Assembly (NCBI RefSeq): GCF_016859285.1
Contig: NC_053420.1
Coordinates: forward strand, 10,148,501-10,212,500
Reading direction: 5' to 3'
DNA length: 64,000 nucleotides
DNA from: Xiphias gladius
Taxonomy: Eukaryota; Chordata; Actinopteri; Istiophoriformes; Xiphiidae
The notes under the pieces are model-generated. The model made no database searches. It saw nothing but the letters and a program-made list of their open reading frames with translations, and had not been told where the DNA came from. Positions 33,997 through 62,412 of the stretch are shown here, in pieces; the stretch's first letter is position 1, and each line of letters starts with the position of its first letter. Position numbers and translations under genes: made by a program.

Positions 33997-36728
33997 AAGA
34001 AAAACTTGAAAAAATGTGGGTGTTCAGTCTGGAGCCAGACCAGTACACTCGCTTTGTTGATGCTTTGGACCAACATTATTTAATTAAATATTCAATATCT
34101 TCCAGTCACGTTGTCCACTGTGGATGGAGTCTCACTTCAAATTATTATGTATATCCGGTTGGAAGAAAAAAAAAAAGAAATGTATGAAATGGAGTGTATT
34201 TTCATTATTTTACTCTGCTTACTTTAATATCAAGAGTCCTTTTCGTGAGTTTGATGCATTTTTACCCACATACGATAGATGTCACATTCAAGGATTAAAC
34301 TCCATACCAATGGTTGTTTCACAGAACTTCTCCTCAGCGACCTCGTTGGCTATGTTTGCTCCCATGAGGACCGTCATGGTGATGCCCAGTTTCCCTCGGA
34401 TGACCTCGGAGATCAGCTTCAGACCCTCCGGACCCGCATCGACACCCTGCGGGAGACGGATAAACGCAAAAATCACACGAGGAAATCTAAGGGCGCACAC
34501 ATCCCATTCCTTAGCGAACTGTGAGATCCAGCAGAAAGGACCGGAAACTACGTGTTCCGTCGTGGTACTGCATGGACGCAAAATATTTTGATCAGGGAGG
34601 TGTTACCTTGATGAGGGACATTCCTACAACATCCTTCTTGATGTGGTCTTTGATGGTGTCACACACTCTCAAAATGAACTGGTGAGGGACCACAAAGATC
34701 AGGATGTCGGCTCCTTTCACAGACTCAACCAAGTCTGGAACAGCCAACTGGGGAAGAGAGAAATTATGGTAAGACTTCAATCATTTGGAGACAACGCCAA
34801 ACACAGGAAAGTACATATATTTCTGATATGTGCCAATTTCCCTCCAAAACCAGTTTCAAAAGAAGATTTACATGGACATGTAAGATGATTGTCCCTCTAT
34901 GGGCTTTACCTAAGTATCCTTCTTATCACCCAGAGGATTTTTCATGCTCACCACATTGGGGGGCAGCTTGTGGCCGGGCAGATATTTCACATTTTCGTGG
35001 TCTGTGTTGATGATTTCTGTGAGTTTGCGGCCGTTCACCACCTCCTCGAACACCCACATGTTCACTGTGGTGACAAACTTGTCATACTTGGCTGCGTTGG
35101 CGCCCACAATCTTGGCAATGGCAGAGCCCCTGTGGACATGTAGAGACGCATGGCGATCATTCTGGTTTTCAGGACAATGGCTGGTTGACCTTACAGTTTC
35201 CCAGAAAAGGGTAACGCTCCTCGGTTTTTGTCTGGGAAAACGTAAACTACACACGGATTTGAATGGATTCCATACCAGGCTTTGGGAGTTTCTCAGTTGT
35301 AATGTGCTGCTGCAGTGGTATTAGAGGAAACATCAGTTCTCTGATACTGCTCTGCCCAACGCTGACTTTCATTTATTTATGTATTAATTTAACATAATAA
35401 AATGATCTCAGCATGAACTACTGCTGATATTAAAGTGCTTGTACACTGACCATTGCTACATGAACAGCAGTTAGTACAAAACACACACACACACACACAC
35501 ATATCAAAACTGATTTTAAGTCATTAATGGCTAATTTCTTATGGTTACATTAATTATTGATTTAGTGACAGTAATGAATATCAGAGTTTCGCTGCTAGTG
35601 AACAGCTGCCAGCTGGCACATGGACCCCCATTAGCCTGGAATGTAGTGGAGAGAGTTATAGTTTTTAGATGCTTTTCCAGAGGAGAATAACACGACAGTC
35701 GGAAAATGAATACCGGCAGAGCATTGTTATGGCACGAGGAGAGTCTCATTCAAAGGCAGGCCACTGAATATCGACATAACATGAGCTAAGAGCGATGAGA
35801 AAAGCCTTTTTTGAGATCATATATTAACATGAAGTATCAGTAAATTGCATTTTTTAGCACATATCAGTTAGACTTTGGTCCTGTCACAACTAATCTCAAT
35901 CGAGGAATGTTAGCAAGTACATTACAATTTAAGGTACTCGTACTGTACTTGAGTATTTCTATTTCCTGCAACATTTTACTTCTGCTATTTGACAGATATA
36001 GTTACTTTGCATATTAAACAAAACAAACACAGCAAACAAAGCATATGGTCAGTTCATAAAACAAGATTCGTATAAATAATATGGGTAGTTTGGGTATTTG
36101 CATTAACATGTAAACAGCAATGAAATGCTGTTGAAAGTTTCTGAATACTTAGTCCGACACTGACTAATCTAAAGGTCATGCTGGCTGAGGGACATCAACA
36201 CCAGATGAAGGCTGATTCAGCACAAATGTTGCTGAACAATAATAAAAGGCAGGTGCCCTTCCTTTAATAAAGACTTTTTTTTTTTCCCCTCATTTTTGGG
36301 GGCGTTGAGGCATCAAAGGTCTTAGTATATACTCAGAGAGTTAGTGTCAGTCTCAGAGGAAACACCTCCTCCCTGCAAAGAAAGTTTCAATCGGCAGTCT
36401 TCTTGCAAAACAGTAGGCGAGTTTATGAACTTTATGTTAGCAGACACTAAAGTTGCCTAAGTTTTTACACAGCATTCACAAAAAAAAAAAAAACGGCGTG
36501 TGAAATCTTATCCAAGGAACGAAAATACTGATATGGGGACTATCAGCCCACTATTGCGCACCACTGCACTGAGAATCCCCCCCAGCCCGCCCCGTTGTTT
36601 AACACCGCACTGAAAGGCAACAAAAAGTGCATTAAAGTTAATTCAAACACACTAAAAAAAAAAAAAAAAAAACCCTCTGCTCACCAGTTACCAGAGCCAA
36701 TCACACAGACTTTCTTCGGCGCTGCCAT
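32207..36728 (-). CDS. gpd1: gpd1, NAD-dependent glycerol-3-phosphate dehydrogenase (cytosolic)
   Basis: Family knowledge: reduces dihydroxyacetone phosphate to glycerol-3-phosphate with NADH, feeding triglyceride and phospholipid synthesis and the glycerophosphate shuttle. Seen: eight exons join in phase to 352 codons (351 aa; human 349). Rossmann motif GSGNWG at 11-16; substrate/catalytic lysines K121 (SLIKGVDAG) and K205 ([14 protein letters not shown]); [11 protein letters not shown] with the substrate-binding arginine R271 (human R269). The two extra residues relative to human lie after the start and in the [10 protein letters not shown] loop. All key residues are intact, and no mitochondrial or signal peptide is present. 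Teleosts carry gpd1 duplicates; linkage to smarcd1 would suit gpd1b, but I cannot decide. GPD1L is less likely because of the neighbours. Confidence 0.97.
32446..32552 (-). CDS. gpd1: gpd1 exon 7
   Basis: Residues 285-319 plus two bases. [20 protein letters not shown] and [17 protein letters not shown] acceptor, GTAAGT donor. Confidence 0.95.
32658..32894 (-). CDS. gpd1: gpd1 exon 6 (C-terminal catalytic domain)
   Basis: Residues 206-284. [40 protein letters not shown]. Most conserved exon of the gene and notably GC-rich. Donor AAA|GTATGA. Confidence 0.97.
33509..33621 (-). CDS. gpd1: gpd1 exon 5
   Basis: Residues 168-205. [20 protein letters not shown], ending CGALK with catalytic K205. 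The donor AAG|GTCGAC is weak after the GT; read-through would add 22 codons before a stop. Confidence 0.93.
33969..33996. repeat. (GT)n microsatellite in gpd1 intron 4
   Basis: Fourteen GT units between exons 5 and 4 of gpd1. Confidence 0.9.
34308..34446 (-). CDS. gpd1: gpd1 exon 4
   Basis: Residues 122-167 plus one base. [36 protein letters not shown] and TTIG. Donor ATTG|GTATGG. Confidence 0.96.
34607..34747 (-). CDS. gpd1: gpd1 exon 3
   Basis: Residues 75-121. Contains [12 protein letters not shown] and ends SLIK with K121 as the last codon. CCCCAG acceptor, GTAACA donor. Confidence 0.96.
34952..35129 (-). CDS. gpd1: gpd1 exon 2
   Basis: Residues 15-74. [37 protein letters not shown] and [12 protein letters not shown]. 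Completes the NAD-binding loop. Donor GTG|GTGAGC. Confidence 0.96.
35130..36684 (-). other. gpd1: gpd1 intron 1
   Basis: About 1.55 kb. Contains (AC)n at 35,481-35,500 and, at about 35,915-36,100, a minus-oriented scrap of the hAT-like MITE (CAAGTACATTACAATTTAAG, CGTACTGTACTTGAGTATTT). No exon. Confidence 0.55.
35481..35500. repeat. (AC)n microsatellite in gpd1 intron 1
   Basis: Ten AC units. Confidence 0.9.
36685..36728 (-). CDS. gpd1: gpd1 exon 1
   Basis: Residues 1-14 plus two bases, [14 protein letters not shown]. The donor AACTG|GTGAGC splits the Trp codon of the dinucleotide-binding loop. Confidence 0.95.
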
Positions 36729-36794
36729 CGCGTCTCTGACCTCCCAGACGGAGCTGCTGCCGGCGCGAAGACAGACTGAAGCCGGGAGATAGTG

Positions 36795-36802
36795 TATTTA
36801 TA
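36795..36802 (-). promoter_or_regulatory. gpd1: gpd1 TATA box
   Basis: The minus strand reads GCCCGGTATAAATACACTAT, with TATAAATA 67-74 nt upstream of the ATG. That predicts initiation near 36,765-36,770 and a short leader of about 40 nt. A CAGCTG E-box lies about 10 bases further upstream (36,812-36,817) and a run of nine G at about 36,859-36,867. The arrangement suits a tissue-regulated gene. Confidence 0.75.
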
Positions 36803-36898
36803 CCGGGCACACAGCTGCGGCTCAGGCACACCCTCTCCTGATGGTTGGTCTGCTCTGTCCCCCCCCCAGTGACAAAAACTCTCTCTCTTTACTTTTAT

Positions 36899-36937
36899 AC
36901 ACACACACACACACACACGCACACGCACACACACACC
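36899..36937. repeat. (AC)n/(ACGC) microsatellite in the gpd1 promoter
   Basis: CA-rich run interrupted by CGCA, about 100 bases upstream of the TATA box. Confidence 0.9.
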
Positions 36938-37269
36938 GAAGCAACAGGATATTACAGCCTTTCATTAAGTTCAGGGCGATGTATTAAATTCTCCTCTGCC
37001 AGAAAAGACATTTTACAAACTTGAGTCACTGCGGAAGGTAGTTTGAAGACATTTTAAGGTAAAACCTACATTAATACAAATCATCTACTTGCGTTGGTTT
37101 AGAAAACTGGTTCACTGCCCCGTAACTAGTCGGGTCAGACGCCAATGGAAATACTGGTCGTTCAAACACTTCAAAAAACTAAAGCTATAAATAATTAGCT
37201 GCTTAATTGATCTACTGAAAATTATTTTGCAGCAATTTTGATAATCATTTCAAACACTCCACCACACTC

Positions 37270-37750
37270 CAGAGGGAAATGTTGCACTTTTTGCACCGCT
37301 GCATTTACCTGATACATTTTAGATTAAGATTTTACATTTAAAAAAAACATATAAGATTATAAAACAGTCTAGTTGGGCTCTATTGTCATGTTTCAGAGAC
37401 ATTTCCCCCCTAAACTTTTCACATCGTTGCAAAGCAACGCTTAATAAAACAACAAAAACTAAAGTATAAGCCAGCTTCACCTCAAACAGCTACAGCAGTA
37501 AAATGCTGCTTTGTTGCATCATAATGATCTAATGTCAGATATAATAACACATCAGTCACAGGACACATTTTACTGCAGAACAAATACTTGTACTTTTGAT
37601 ACTTATGGCGCATTCAGCTGGTAATACTCTTGTACTTTTACTTAAGTAGGATTTGGAATGAGAACTTTTACTTGTAATGGAGTATTTTCATGTTGTTGTA
37701 TTGGTGCTTTTACTTAAGTGGAGGATCTGAGTGTCTTTTTCCACCACTAT
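37270..37750 (-). repeat. hAT-like teleost MITE (AGTAAAAGTA family), minus orientation
   Basis: Ends in ACTTAAGTGGAGGATCTGAG and TCTTTTTCCACCACTATTG; inner words CTTGTACTTTTACTTAAGTA and ACTTTTACTTGTAATGGAGT. I recognise this as one of the commonest short elements in percomorph genomes. The left end is eroded. Confidence 0.6.
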
Positions 37751-37759
37751 TGAAATTTT

Positions 37760-37960
37760 GCTGGTAAAGTTAATGGGTAAAATGGGTTTTGGACTGATGG
37801 TAGGACCAGACAAGACATTTGAATAAGTCATGTTAGGAATTTTTTATCTTCAACTATTATCTGGCATTTTTTGGACAAAAACAAATGATCAATTGAGAAA
37901 ATACCTGAAACATAAATCAATCATGAAAATAATCATTGGTTGCACACCAATTATATGTAA
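37760..37960 (+). repeat. fragment of a hAT-like MITE (GATTAATCG family)
   Basis: GGTTTTGGACTGATGGTAGG, ACCAGACAAGACATTTGAAT and AATGATCAATTGAGAAAATA, followed by AATAATCATTGGTTGCACAC, the usual right-end phrase of this family. Confidence 0.5.
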
Positions 37961-38054
37961 TATTAAAGTAGTTTTATATTATGCACAGATACAAAAACAA
38001 AAAAAGCACTCGTAGACACAGAACCTCCCAAATACAGGTACATTTTACATATCC

Positions 38055-38060
38055 TTTATT
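38055..38060 (-). terminator. smarcd1: smarcd1 polyadenylation signal (AATAAA)
   Basis: The minus strand reads TATAATAAAGGAT about 1.5 kb after the smarcd1 stop, giving a 3' UTR of roughly 1.5 kb (38,035-39,572). The UTR carries an A19 tract near 38,440 and a CA-rich microsatellite at 39,487-39,535. Confidence 0.5.
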
Positions 38061-39486
38061 ATAACATAATAAGAACATACAGAAAAATAGGTTTGGTCCA
38101 TGAAAAAGTCTGCAGATTCAAATAATACTGCAGTCCCCCCAGTGTTGTGTTTCATACCCCAGAGGTTCCCGCAACTCGTTTCAAATCACGCACCTGCCCA
38201 AACCCACGTTAGTATCTTCTTTAATTTGTTAATGAAATGCACACACACTAGTTTCAGCCAGGACCCTCATCTTTACCTTCAAAAGGGAAACAACCATTAA
38301 ACCAAAGAGGTGTCAGGTATTCAGCCAGTGTACCAAGAAGCTACGACTCTTTACATCTGCTCGTCCACATGTGAGACCGAGCTTGTTCAAGTGTTTATGG
38401 CTTCTCTGCACAGCATTAAAATACACAAAACTAAAAGAAAAAAAAAAAAAAAAAATCTAACTCTTCCCAGCTTGCAGGCAGAGAATGCTGTGTGCATTTT
38501 GCCCTGCAGAGCAGTGGTTCGTCAAATGTGACTGCCATCTTTACGTTGTAGAGAGCTAAATCACTGGACTCTGAGAGCGAGGGCTGATTAATATAAATAC
38601 TGGTTCAACTATCTGAGTGTAGACAAAGAGTTAAGAAAAACATCTGCCAGGATAAGAGATACAATTGTACTTCACATCCATCTTCAGTTTTTTTTTTCTG
38701 CTCAGTATTTACAAAACTATATAGACTAGAGGTACTCATACTAGCTACTTCCTCGATAATCTGTACTAGCTAACAAGACGAGTACTGATATAATACATAT
38801 TTTTTAAAACAAGGATCATTGATAATAACAAAAATAAAGAGAAAAAACTTCATACTAAATGGCACTCTTAACAAAAAATAACCGCTTTGCCACATCAATG
38901 AATATTCTGCCATAATTGACAACAAACTGTGGCACAAACTGTCAAAACAGAGCAATGAGCAATGTGCAGCAAAGTGGCCTGATTGATTACAAACACAATC
39001 ACAATCAATATCTAACTGGATGGGCAAGCATCTGGGGGCCGGGTTGGGAGTGTAAAATGTAAATTTACCTTCCAAATTTGGGAAATCAAGCGCTGTGCCA
39101 GAATCAACTCATTCCAGCTGATTTAAGATATATTTAGTTCCAGGGATGAAATACATTGAAATTAACCGGGAACAATCTGCCCACTGCTTTTCAATTTGTG
39201 CACAGTCTATTCTTTTGTGGGGCACAATGTATCAAAATGAAGAGGAATGCTTTCAGGTAAGGCTTAGACATGCAAGAGAAAAAGCATTGTGCTCAAGGAG
39301 CTCTAGTGTGAGGAAAAAAAGAAAACATACAGAAATGTGGAAGTAGCAACCAAACTGCAATAGAAGTTGAGCTGCAGAGTGAAGAAGAAGAAAAAAATAA
39401 TCCTATATAACAGTAAAACCATCTAGTATCTATGTGTCTCTAAGTTTTTCAGAAGTCAGTTCTAACGTCCCCTCTTTCACGCACGG

Positions 39487-39535
39487 GCACACACGCACAC
39501 AGACACACACACTCACGCACACACGCGCACACACA
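39487..39535. repeat. CA-rich microsatellite in the smarcd1 3' UTR
   Basis: Imperfect (CA)n with CGCA and GACA interruptions, about 40-85 bases past the stop codon. Confidence 0.85.
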
Positions 39536-39572
39536 AGTCGTCTCCTCATCTGCCACCTGTGGACAAATTTCT

Positions 39573-58462
<18,890 letters not shown>

Positions 58463-58665
58463 CTCCTCTCTGGATGTCGCCGCCGGTGGAAACACGGAGC
58501 TACCGCGAGAGCGAGAACAGACTTCGGGTGATGGCGGCGAAGACTTGGCGACCCCTGCGCGATGATTGTGGTACTGCAGTAACACAGTAGTAGTGGTAGT
58601 GGTGGTGGTGGTGGTGGTGGTGGTGGTGGTGGTGGTGGTGGTGGTGGTGATGGTGATGGTGATGA
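58463..58665 (-). promoter_or_regulatory. smarcd1: smarcd1 5' UTR / promoter with (CAC)n tract
   Basis: TATA-less and GC-rich up to about 58,560. It holds ATGGCGGCG (plus strand, near 58,530), resembling a YY1 core. Immediately upstream, at about 58,588-58,665, the minus strand carries some 22 consecutive CAC triplets. Start site unknown, so the repeat is either 5' UTR or proximal promoter. Confidence 0.5.
58588..58665. repeat. (GGT/CAC)n trinucleotide microsatellite
   Basis: Twenty or more uninterrupted GGT units flanked by imperfect GAT/GGT units. It lies 125-200 bases upstream of the smarcd1 ATG. Confidence 0.95.
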
Positions 58666-58689
58666 TTAATGATCAAATGGTCCTGGATT

Positions 58690-59152
58690 ATTGGGTACTT
58701 AAAGTACCAAAAGTAAAAGTACTCATCATGCAGAACAGTCCATTTCAAAATAATGTATATTATAATTATTGATGCATTAATGTAAGTGTTACGTCAATCT
58801 TGCTGCTGGCAAATATGAGGCTGATTTGATTTACTTTATATAGCCTACTGCCAGGTAGCTTGTGAATTTCCCCTGAGGATCAATTAAGTCTTATCTTAAC
58901 CCATAATAATGTATCATTCTCATTTATTTGTTTATTACATTATGTATTATTAATATTTATCAACAAAGTAACTAGTAAATAAACTTATCAAACAAATTTA
59001 GAGATGTAAAAAGTACAACATTTGCCTCTGAAATGTAGTGGAGTAGAAGTATAAAGCAGTAGAAAATGGAAATACTCAAGTGCAAGTACGTCAAAATTGT
59101 ACTTAAGTAAAGTACTTGGGTAAATGTATTTAGTTACTTTCCACCAATGCAC
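58690..59152 (+). repeat. hAT-like teleost MITE, copy A
   Basis: Contains TACTTAAAGTACCAAAAGTA AAAGTACTCATCATGCAGAA and ends ACTTGGGTAAATGTATTTAG TTACTTTCCACCAATGC. Its left terminus is missing, as if cut by the microsatellite region. Shares an exact 43-nt block with copy B at 61,730. Confidence 0.7.
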
Positions 59153-60010
59153 AGAACTAATATACATTATAAATTAAAGTAGTTAAAACAGTTTAAAATC
59201 CTCAAACAAGGGTGGGTAACATTATTCTGAAATATAGTGAATTATATTTTGTTACACATATTTGTAATAAATTATATAATCAACTGGATTAAAAATGAAT
59301 AAATCAAAAATTAGTAATGGAATAAACAAATTCAAACATAATCACCTTACATAATTTGTATTGTTACTAAATAAATATGTATAAGTATATGCACTTTATC
59401 TGAAAATAGTCAAGACAAGACTTAAGACAAAATGTAAGTCAAACTGGTCAAAAATGTAAAATAGAAAAATGTTGCAACAACACAATCTGTAACAGTTTTC
59501 AATTAAAGAAATTAAAACATGTCGCAAAGTTAAATATTAAAAACCAGGACAAAACTCATCAACATCAATGAATATTTGACAAGTCATTTTAAAAATGATA
59601 CTACAACCAAACTATTTAATTAAATGGCCCCTTAGGTTCTTACACTTGATTTCAGAATCTGATAGCATTATCCCAATTTTGGTTAATACCCAACTCGGAT
59701 GTCAAATTATTCTATAAATAAAGGACGGGGGCAAATTTCATTAACAGGTTTGCTACTGCACATGTGACTTAACAAAGTTCCCTTTCTTTTCAAATATGGT
59801 AATTAGGTTTAGTTACTATCTGTTGCTGTCTTCTTTAAATTGGACGTCTGGATGTGAAGCAAACCCAAACCAAACAAGCCTGCCTGGGTTTGTCAGAGGG
59901 GTGAAAAGGAGGCCAACTTCCTTTTGTTTGTAATGTCACCCAGTTCACCTGCCAGCTTGACACTGCCAACTGGATTAAAACCAAAGCAAACAGCATCTGG
60001 AGCTTTCACA
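59153..60010. other. intergenic AT-rich sequence
   Basis: No exon, RNA gene or recognised repeat. Confidence 0.4.
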
Positions 60011-60310
60011 GAGGAAAAAGTGTGGAAGCATGTGTACCTTACAGTGGATATGCTGTGGATTTAGGCCGTCTCAGTGTCTTCTGTGCCTTCATGGAATCCC
60101 AGACTGACTCCATGATGTCGAGATCAGGGCTCTGTGGGGGGCCAGACCATCTGTTGCAAGACTCCTTGTTCTGTTTTGTCTCTGAAGACACAGAATTTTT
60201 TTTAATGACTCTGATTGTATGTTTGGGCTCATTGTTTCATGCTGCAGAATGAATTTGGGACCAACCAGACGCCTCTCTGATAGTGTTGCATGATGGATAA
60301 CAATTTAACA
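60011..60310 (-). pseudogene. Tc1-like transposase C-terminal fragment
   Basis: Minus strand: HHATLSERRLVGP, then VLQQMVWPP and, after a one-base frameshift in a C-run near 60,139, PDLDIMESVWDSMK. These match the last catalytic block (WPPQSPDLNIIE-VWD) and its upstream neighbour in fish Tc1-like transposases. No terminal repeats were found. Confidence 0.7.
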
Positions 60311-61729
60311 TCTAAAGTGCCTAAAACTTTTCCACAGAATGAATGTGTTTTTGTAAGGTAATTTCAACCTGTGCAATGTAAACAGTTACAGGACATAAAA
60401 AATAACCAAAAATGTAAAAACATGACTGCAACTCTTTTTTTTTTTTTTGAGGCTGAAAGGTACTGAACAAACACACAACCAAACACTGAAATAAGAATTA
60501 AGCTTTGGACATTTTTTGAACAGCTTTTATTGTATCTTTGGTTTCCGAATGGCTAACTTGAATACCAAGTATCATGTTCTTCTGCTGAATGTCCACATTT
60601 GGAACAAGTTATCACAAAAATCACAAACACTACATTTCGATGAATTCAAAGCAGAATCATTTCATTCATCATTTAATTTCCTTCATCACAGCAGGGGTTC
60701 ATAAACTGGTAAATCAGCTCCTACCTTGTTTATTTGCATCTACATGACGGGATGGTTTTTCAAGTGACACAGTTTTACACGACCTTCTTTAAATCCATGA
60801 CATCAGTATGTTTCATCTGCAGAAAGAGACAGTGAGAGATGGTATTGAACATCTGAAGTGGTTTCTCTTTTATCAAACAGACAATAAGATAAGATGGGAG
60901 CAGCTGGGGCCCTGAGAGTCAGCCAAAGAATCAAACACTTTCTTGTTCCCAAACTTTGATGTCATTACACTTCCCCCCAATTAGTATGGAGCTGCAACAG
61001 TACAAAACATGGCATCCCATCTGTTTGCATACCCTGTTTGTATTTGATCAGAGTTTGCTTGTGCGACTGCATACAAGGGAGGAGGGGGGATAAATTATGT
61101 TTTTTGGAACAAGGTGTAGCAAAATCCTCATTTATGGGACTTAAAAGTATCTGATTTGCTGCATTGTGCTACAAATCTCCAGAGAGGATTTTACATCCTG
61201 TGCGTGTAGGATGGCAGCTGATTTGATTTATCCTTTGTAGGAGTCCTGCCAGCCTGATATTAAACAAATGAATCAGGGGTTCATACTTTAAACAAATGGG
61301 AGGACAAATCAGGCGGACCCTAGTCTGAAATCTAATACAGTGTATTTCAGTGCTGAGAAACTTGACTGCCCTATAATTACTAATCCTCTTAATGAGCTGA
61401 ATGTAAAGTGGAGCCCAGAGGAGCTGGGCCGCAGCCTTAGCTATGACAAACGGCTGAGCATCCTAATTGCACTGAGAGATCTGACAGGATAAATTTATAC
61501 CAGCAACGTGACTCATCTGACATGCAGACAGGAGAGGGAGAACGGAGACAAGATAGAGTGTCAATTCCGCTTTAAAAACTTATTTCTGTACAGTATAGAT
61601 CCAGTCTAATGCGCACTAAAAATCACTGCATTAAAACTGGCCACACTTTGGGACAATATTCAGCTAACTTTACCCTGAACCCATGCGTGCAACACCAACC
61701 ACCACAATGTTTTTGTTATATTACTGTTG
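60311..61729. other. intergenic, repeat-free stretch
   Basis: No coding exon seen. About 60,890-61,520 is of mixed composition, lacks simple repeats and is rich in homeodomain-type TAATTA/ATTA words (TATAATTACTAATCCTCTTA, CCCAATTAGTATGGAG), so it could be a conserved non-coding element. This is inference only. Confidence 0.35.
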
Positions 61730-62246
61730 GGCAGTGGAGGAGGAAGTATTCAGTGCTTTTACTCAAGCAAAAGTAGCAGAAATACTACATGTAAAAGCCC
61801 TGCAATCAAATTTTTACTTAAGAAAAAGTACGTATGAGCATCAAAATATACTTAAAGTACCAAAAGTAAAAGTACTCATCATGCAGAACAGCCCATTTTG
61901 GGCCATTTTAGTATTAGATTATTATAATTTATGAATTCATGTGTGAGTTTGATGTTTCAGCTGGTAAACCTGGAGCAAATTTGAACTACTTTATTCCCTG
62001 CCTGTTATCCTAATCTATGATAATACATCATGATTTATCTGCTGATTAATTTTGAATTAATAATCCACATCTGCAAAGCGCCTGAAGCTGTCATGTAAAT
62101 GTAGTGGAGCAGAACGAACAATAATTACCAATCAAATTTACTGGGGTAGAGGAATAATGTAGCATATTATGGGAGTACTCAAATACATCAAAATTGTACT
62201 TACGTACAGTACTTGAGTAAATGTAGTTACTTAATTTCCACCATCG
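61730..62246 (+). repeat. hAT-like teleost MITE, copy B (near full length)
   Basis: Both ends are visible: GCAGTGGAGGAGGAAGTATT at the left and TTACTTAATTTCCACCATCG CTG at the right, weakly inverted copies of each other. The internal block 61,849-61,891 is identical to 58,696-58,738 of copy A. Confidence 0.75.
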
Positions 62247-62347
62247 CTGTCATGTTATTTACCCAATAGAACCGTTATTCGGACTCTTTTTAAACTTACC
62301 TCACCATTTGGTCGTGATAATAATGTGTAACCCTTGTAGTTTTGAAT

Positions 62348-62348
<1 letters not shown>

Positions 62349-62410
<62 letters not shown>
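62349..62410. repeat. (AC)n microsatellite
   Basis: About 31 uninterrupted AC units, the longest dinucleotide run in the window. Confidence 0.95.

Positions 62411-62412
<2 letters not shown>

Larger units (their letters stand above)
36938..38034. other. gpd1-smarcd1 intergenic region
   Basis: Only about 1.3 kb separates the gpd1 start from the smarcd1 transcript end. It is mostly repeat: a hAT-like MITE at 37,270-37,750 (minus), a TTTTGGACTGATGG-type second MITE fragment at 37,760-37,960, and another scrap near 37,188-37,250. Whatever regulates gpd1 must lie in the proximal part or beyond smarcd1's 3' end. Confidence 0.55.
38035..39572 (-). other. smarcd1: smarcd1 3' UTR
   Basis: From the TAA to the predicted cleavage site. 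No repeats apart from the microsatellite and A-runs. The extent depends on the AATAAA chosen. Confidence 0.45.

Noticed and set aside
34124..35324. Several plus-strand open frames across gpd1 exons 2-4
   Set aside because: Antisense shadows of gpd1 exons, explained by its codon use.
58566..58772. Poly-valine open frame on the plus strand
   Set aside because: Translation of the GGT microsatellite; not a gene.
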